Made by a program: the position numbers and the translations under genes. A stretch of DNA of 64,000 nucleotides from Flagellimonas ochracea (GTDB lineage Bacteria; Bacteroidota; Bacteroidia; Flavobacteriales; Flavobacteriaceae), in the NCBI RefSeq assembly GCF_009903685.1, contig NZ_JAAABI010000001.1, positions 372,001 through 436,000 on the forward strand, in the 5' to 3' direction. The notes under the pieces were generated by a model that worked only from the letters and a program-made list of their open reading frames with translations, was not told where the DNA came from and ran no database searches. Below, one piece after another: positions 62,707 through 64,000 of the stretch. How positions within the stretch are numbered: the first letter of the stretch is position 1; each line of letters starts with the position of its first letter.

Positions 62707-63189
62707 ATGGATGTGATTATTCGCGAAATCACCCCCAAAGACAATGCCCAGGTAGCCCAGGTAGTGCGGAAAGTTTTAGAGGAACTCGGAGTTCCAAAAG
62801 TTGGAACGGCCTATGCTGATAAAGCCTTGGACGACATGTACGGCACTTACAACATCCCCAAAGCAGTTTACTACGTGGTAGAATTGGAAGGAAAAATTGT
62901 GGGTTGTGCAGGTGTTGCCCAGCTAGAAAATTATGAAGGCAATGTATGCGAACTTCAAAAGATGTATTTTTTGGGGGAAGCCAGGGGTAAAGGTATCGGG
63001 AACAGAATGATCAAGATTTGTTTGGACAAAGCCAAGGAATTTGGTTTCGAACAATGCTATTTGGAAACCATGCCCTACATGAAAGCGGCCCAAAAACTGT
63101 ATCAAAACAACGGCTTCGAGTACATAGATGCCCCTATGGGGAATACGGGGCACTACTCCTGCCCGGTTTGGATGCTTAAACAATTATGA
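62707..63189 (+). CDS. GNAT family N-acetyltransferase
   Basis: The 160-residue protein contains the acetyl-CoA loop ARGKGIGNRMIKICLDKAKE and the C-terminal AAQKLYQNNGFEYIDAP. The acceptor is unknown. It is divergent from ribD, and the prmC ATG follows its stop after one base, so it is probably co-expressed with prmC. Confidence 0.9.
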   Translation: MDVIIREITPKDNAQVAQVVRKVLEELGVPKVGTAYADKALDDMYGTYNIPKAVYYVVELEGKIVGCAGVAQLENYEGNVCELQKMYFLGEARGKGIGNRMIKICLDKAKEFGFEQCYLETMPYMKAAQKLYQNNGFEYIDAPMGNTGHYSCPVWMLKQL

Positions 63190-63190
63190 T

Positions 63191-64000
63191 ATGCTCTTAA
63201 AGGATATCAAGGACATTTTCCATAAAGAGTTGCACAGGCTGTATCCGAAAGAAGAAGTGGATTCCTTTTTTTACCAAAGTATCGAACATTTTTTAGGTCT
63301 AGAGCGCTTTGTACTGGTACTCCAACCTGAGATGGTCCTTACCAAGAAAGAAGAACAACCACTTTTTGAAACCGTGGCCCACCTAAAATTGGAAAAGCCC
63401 CTACAATATATTTTGGGGAAAGCCCATTTTATGGACTTGGAGTTTGTGGTGAACGAACATGTGCTAATTCCAAGACCCGAAACTGAAGAATTAGTGCAAT
63501 GGATTCTTAGTGATTGTCAGGTCGAGCGCAGCCAAGACCTCAATATATTGGACATTGGCACTGGAAGTGGGTGTATTGCTATTGCTTTGGCCAAGTATTT
63601 GTCAGGTGCAAACGTTGTTGCCATGGATATCTCTGAGAAGGCGCTGGAAGTCGCACAAGAAAATGCCCGAAACAACAAAGTGGATGTATCATTCATCAAA
63701 GAAAATGTGTTGGACCCTGAACTAGTGCTTGAACCTAAATTTGACATCATCGTTTCCAATCCACCTTATGTCCGCGAGAACGAAAAGCAACAAATGAAAA
63801 ACAATGTCAAAGCGTTTGAACCCCATGTTGCCCTTTTTGTATCGGACTATGACCCATTAAAATTTTATAAAAGCATTGTTCGCTTGACAGAGAAATCCTT
63901 GCGAAAGGGGGGTGAACTATATTTTGAAGTCAATCAATACCTAAGCCAGGAAACATGGGATCTTTTGAAAGCTCATAATTTTTCGGAAATTGAGTTGCGA
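63191..64000 (+). CDS. prmC: Peptide chain release factor N5-glutamine methyltransferase (partial)
   Basis: Two hundred and seventy codons are visible before the window ends. The enzyme methylates the Gln of the GGQ motif in release factors. It has a helical N-terminal domain (PLQYILGKAHFMDL, VLIPRPETEELVQW), the SAM-binding ILDIGTGSG (119-127) and the diagnostic NPPY at 190-193. Residues 110-117 (QVERSQDL) are encoded by a palindromic repeat that seems to be inserted in the linker. The C-terminus lies outside the window. Confidence 0.95.
   Translation, partial: MLLKDIKDIFHKELHRLYPKEEVDSFFYQSIEHFLGLERFVLVLQPEMVLTKKEEQPLFETVAHLKLEKPLQYILGKAHFMDLEFVVNEHVLIPRPETEELVQWILSDCQVERSQDLNILDIGTGSGCIAIALAKYLSGANVVAMDISEKALEVAQENARNNKVDVSFIKENVLDPELVLEPKFDIIVSNPPYVRENEKQQMKNNVKAFEPHVALFVSDYDPLKFYKSIVRLTEKSLRKGGELYFEVNQYLSQETWDLLKAHNFSEIELR
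63519..63540. repeat. REP-like palindrome inside prmC
   Basis: AGGTCGAGCGCAG at the start and CCAAGACCT at the end form a 22-base near-palindrome (outer arms AGGTC and GACCT). It resembles the flavobacterial repeat core at 13063-13080 and lies in frame inside prmC, between the N-terminal and methyltransferase domains. Confidence 0.5.

Overview
The window is chromosomal DNA from a member of the Bacteroidota, almost certainly a marine Flavobacteriaceae (Muricauda/Allomuricauda-like; the genus is a guess). This rests on several things seen in the sequence: -7 promoter elements of the TAnnTTTG type (rpsF, rplS, icd, hisS, dapF), TonB-dependent receptors with carboxypeptidase-D-like N-terminal domains, a C-terminal type IX secretion sorting domain, a TonB receptor/DUF4249 pair, DUF4294 and DUF6095 proteins, a SerB-SerA fusion and a monomeric isocitrate dehydrogenase. 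No tRNA, rRNA, CRISPR array, insertion sequence or integrase was seen.

Layout. Positions 1-8640 are the accessory part. They hold a partial C-terminus, an outer-membrane beta-barrel protein, a frameshifted lipoprotein gene, four tandem paralogous DUF6252-like lipoproteins, a 1079-residue secreted lipase-like protein, and an orphan gene lying between a duplicated purB 3' end (7427-7537) and purB itself. Positions 8641-27147 are mostly housekeeping: purB, a c-type haem-binding protein, a sirtuin, trmH, a GH13 lipoprotein, a DEAD-box helicase, rdgB, the serB-serA fusion, rlmH, nadC, a yihY/brkB-type gene, priA and an orphan LytTR regulator. Positions 27330-28546 are the rpsF-rpsR-rplI operon with a clear promoter and terminator, followed by a large Oar-like TonB receptor. 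Positions 31943-41034 run from hisS through an M42 peptidase to a three-gene sugar unit (MGH1-like glycosidase, sodium:solute symporter, GntP permease). Positions 41024-46706 hold a DUF4249/TonB receptor pair and icd. Positions 46800-53009 hold a 600-base gap that may contain a short reverse-strand transcript, then rplS, trmD, a long GAPDH and an HtrA protease. Positions 53143-64000 hold dapF, mltG, a lysozyme-like protein, an RsmI-like methyltransferase, a low-molecular-weight phosphatase, dnaA, a ribD/HAD/EamA/YigZ operon and a prmC gene cut by the window end.

How the genes work together. The serB-serA fusion covers two of the three steps of serine synthesis. The glycosidase-symporter-GntP unit looks like uptake and splitting of a glyceryl or similar glycoside. 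The four lipoproteins and the downstream secreted hydrolase share near-identical leader DNA, so they look like one expanded surface-protein locus. In that array the N- and C-terminal parts of the paralogues group as 1+3 and 2+4, but the central part groups as 1+4 and 2+3, which points to recombination between copies. This mosaic array and the duplicated purB 3' end are the two observations I would follow first.
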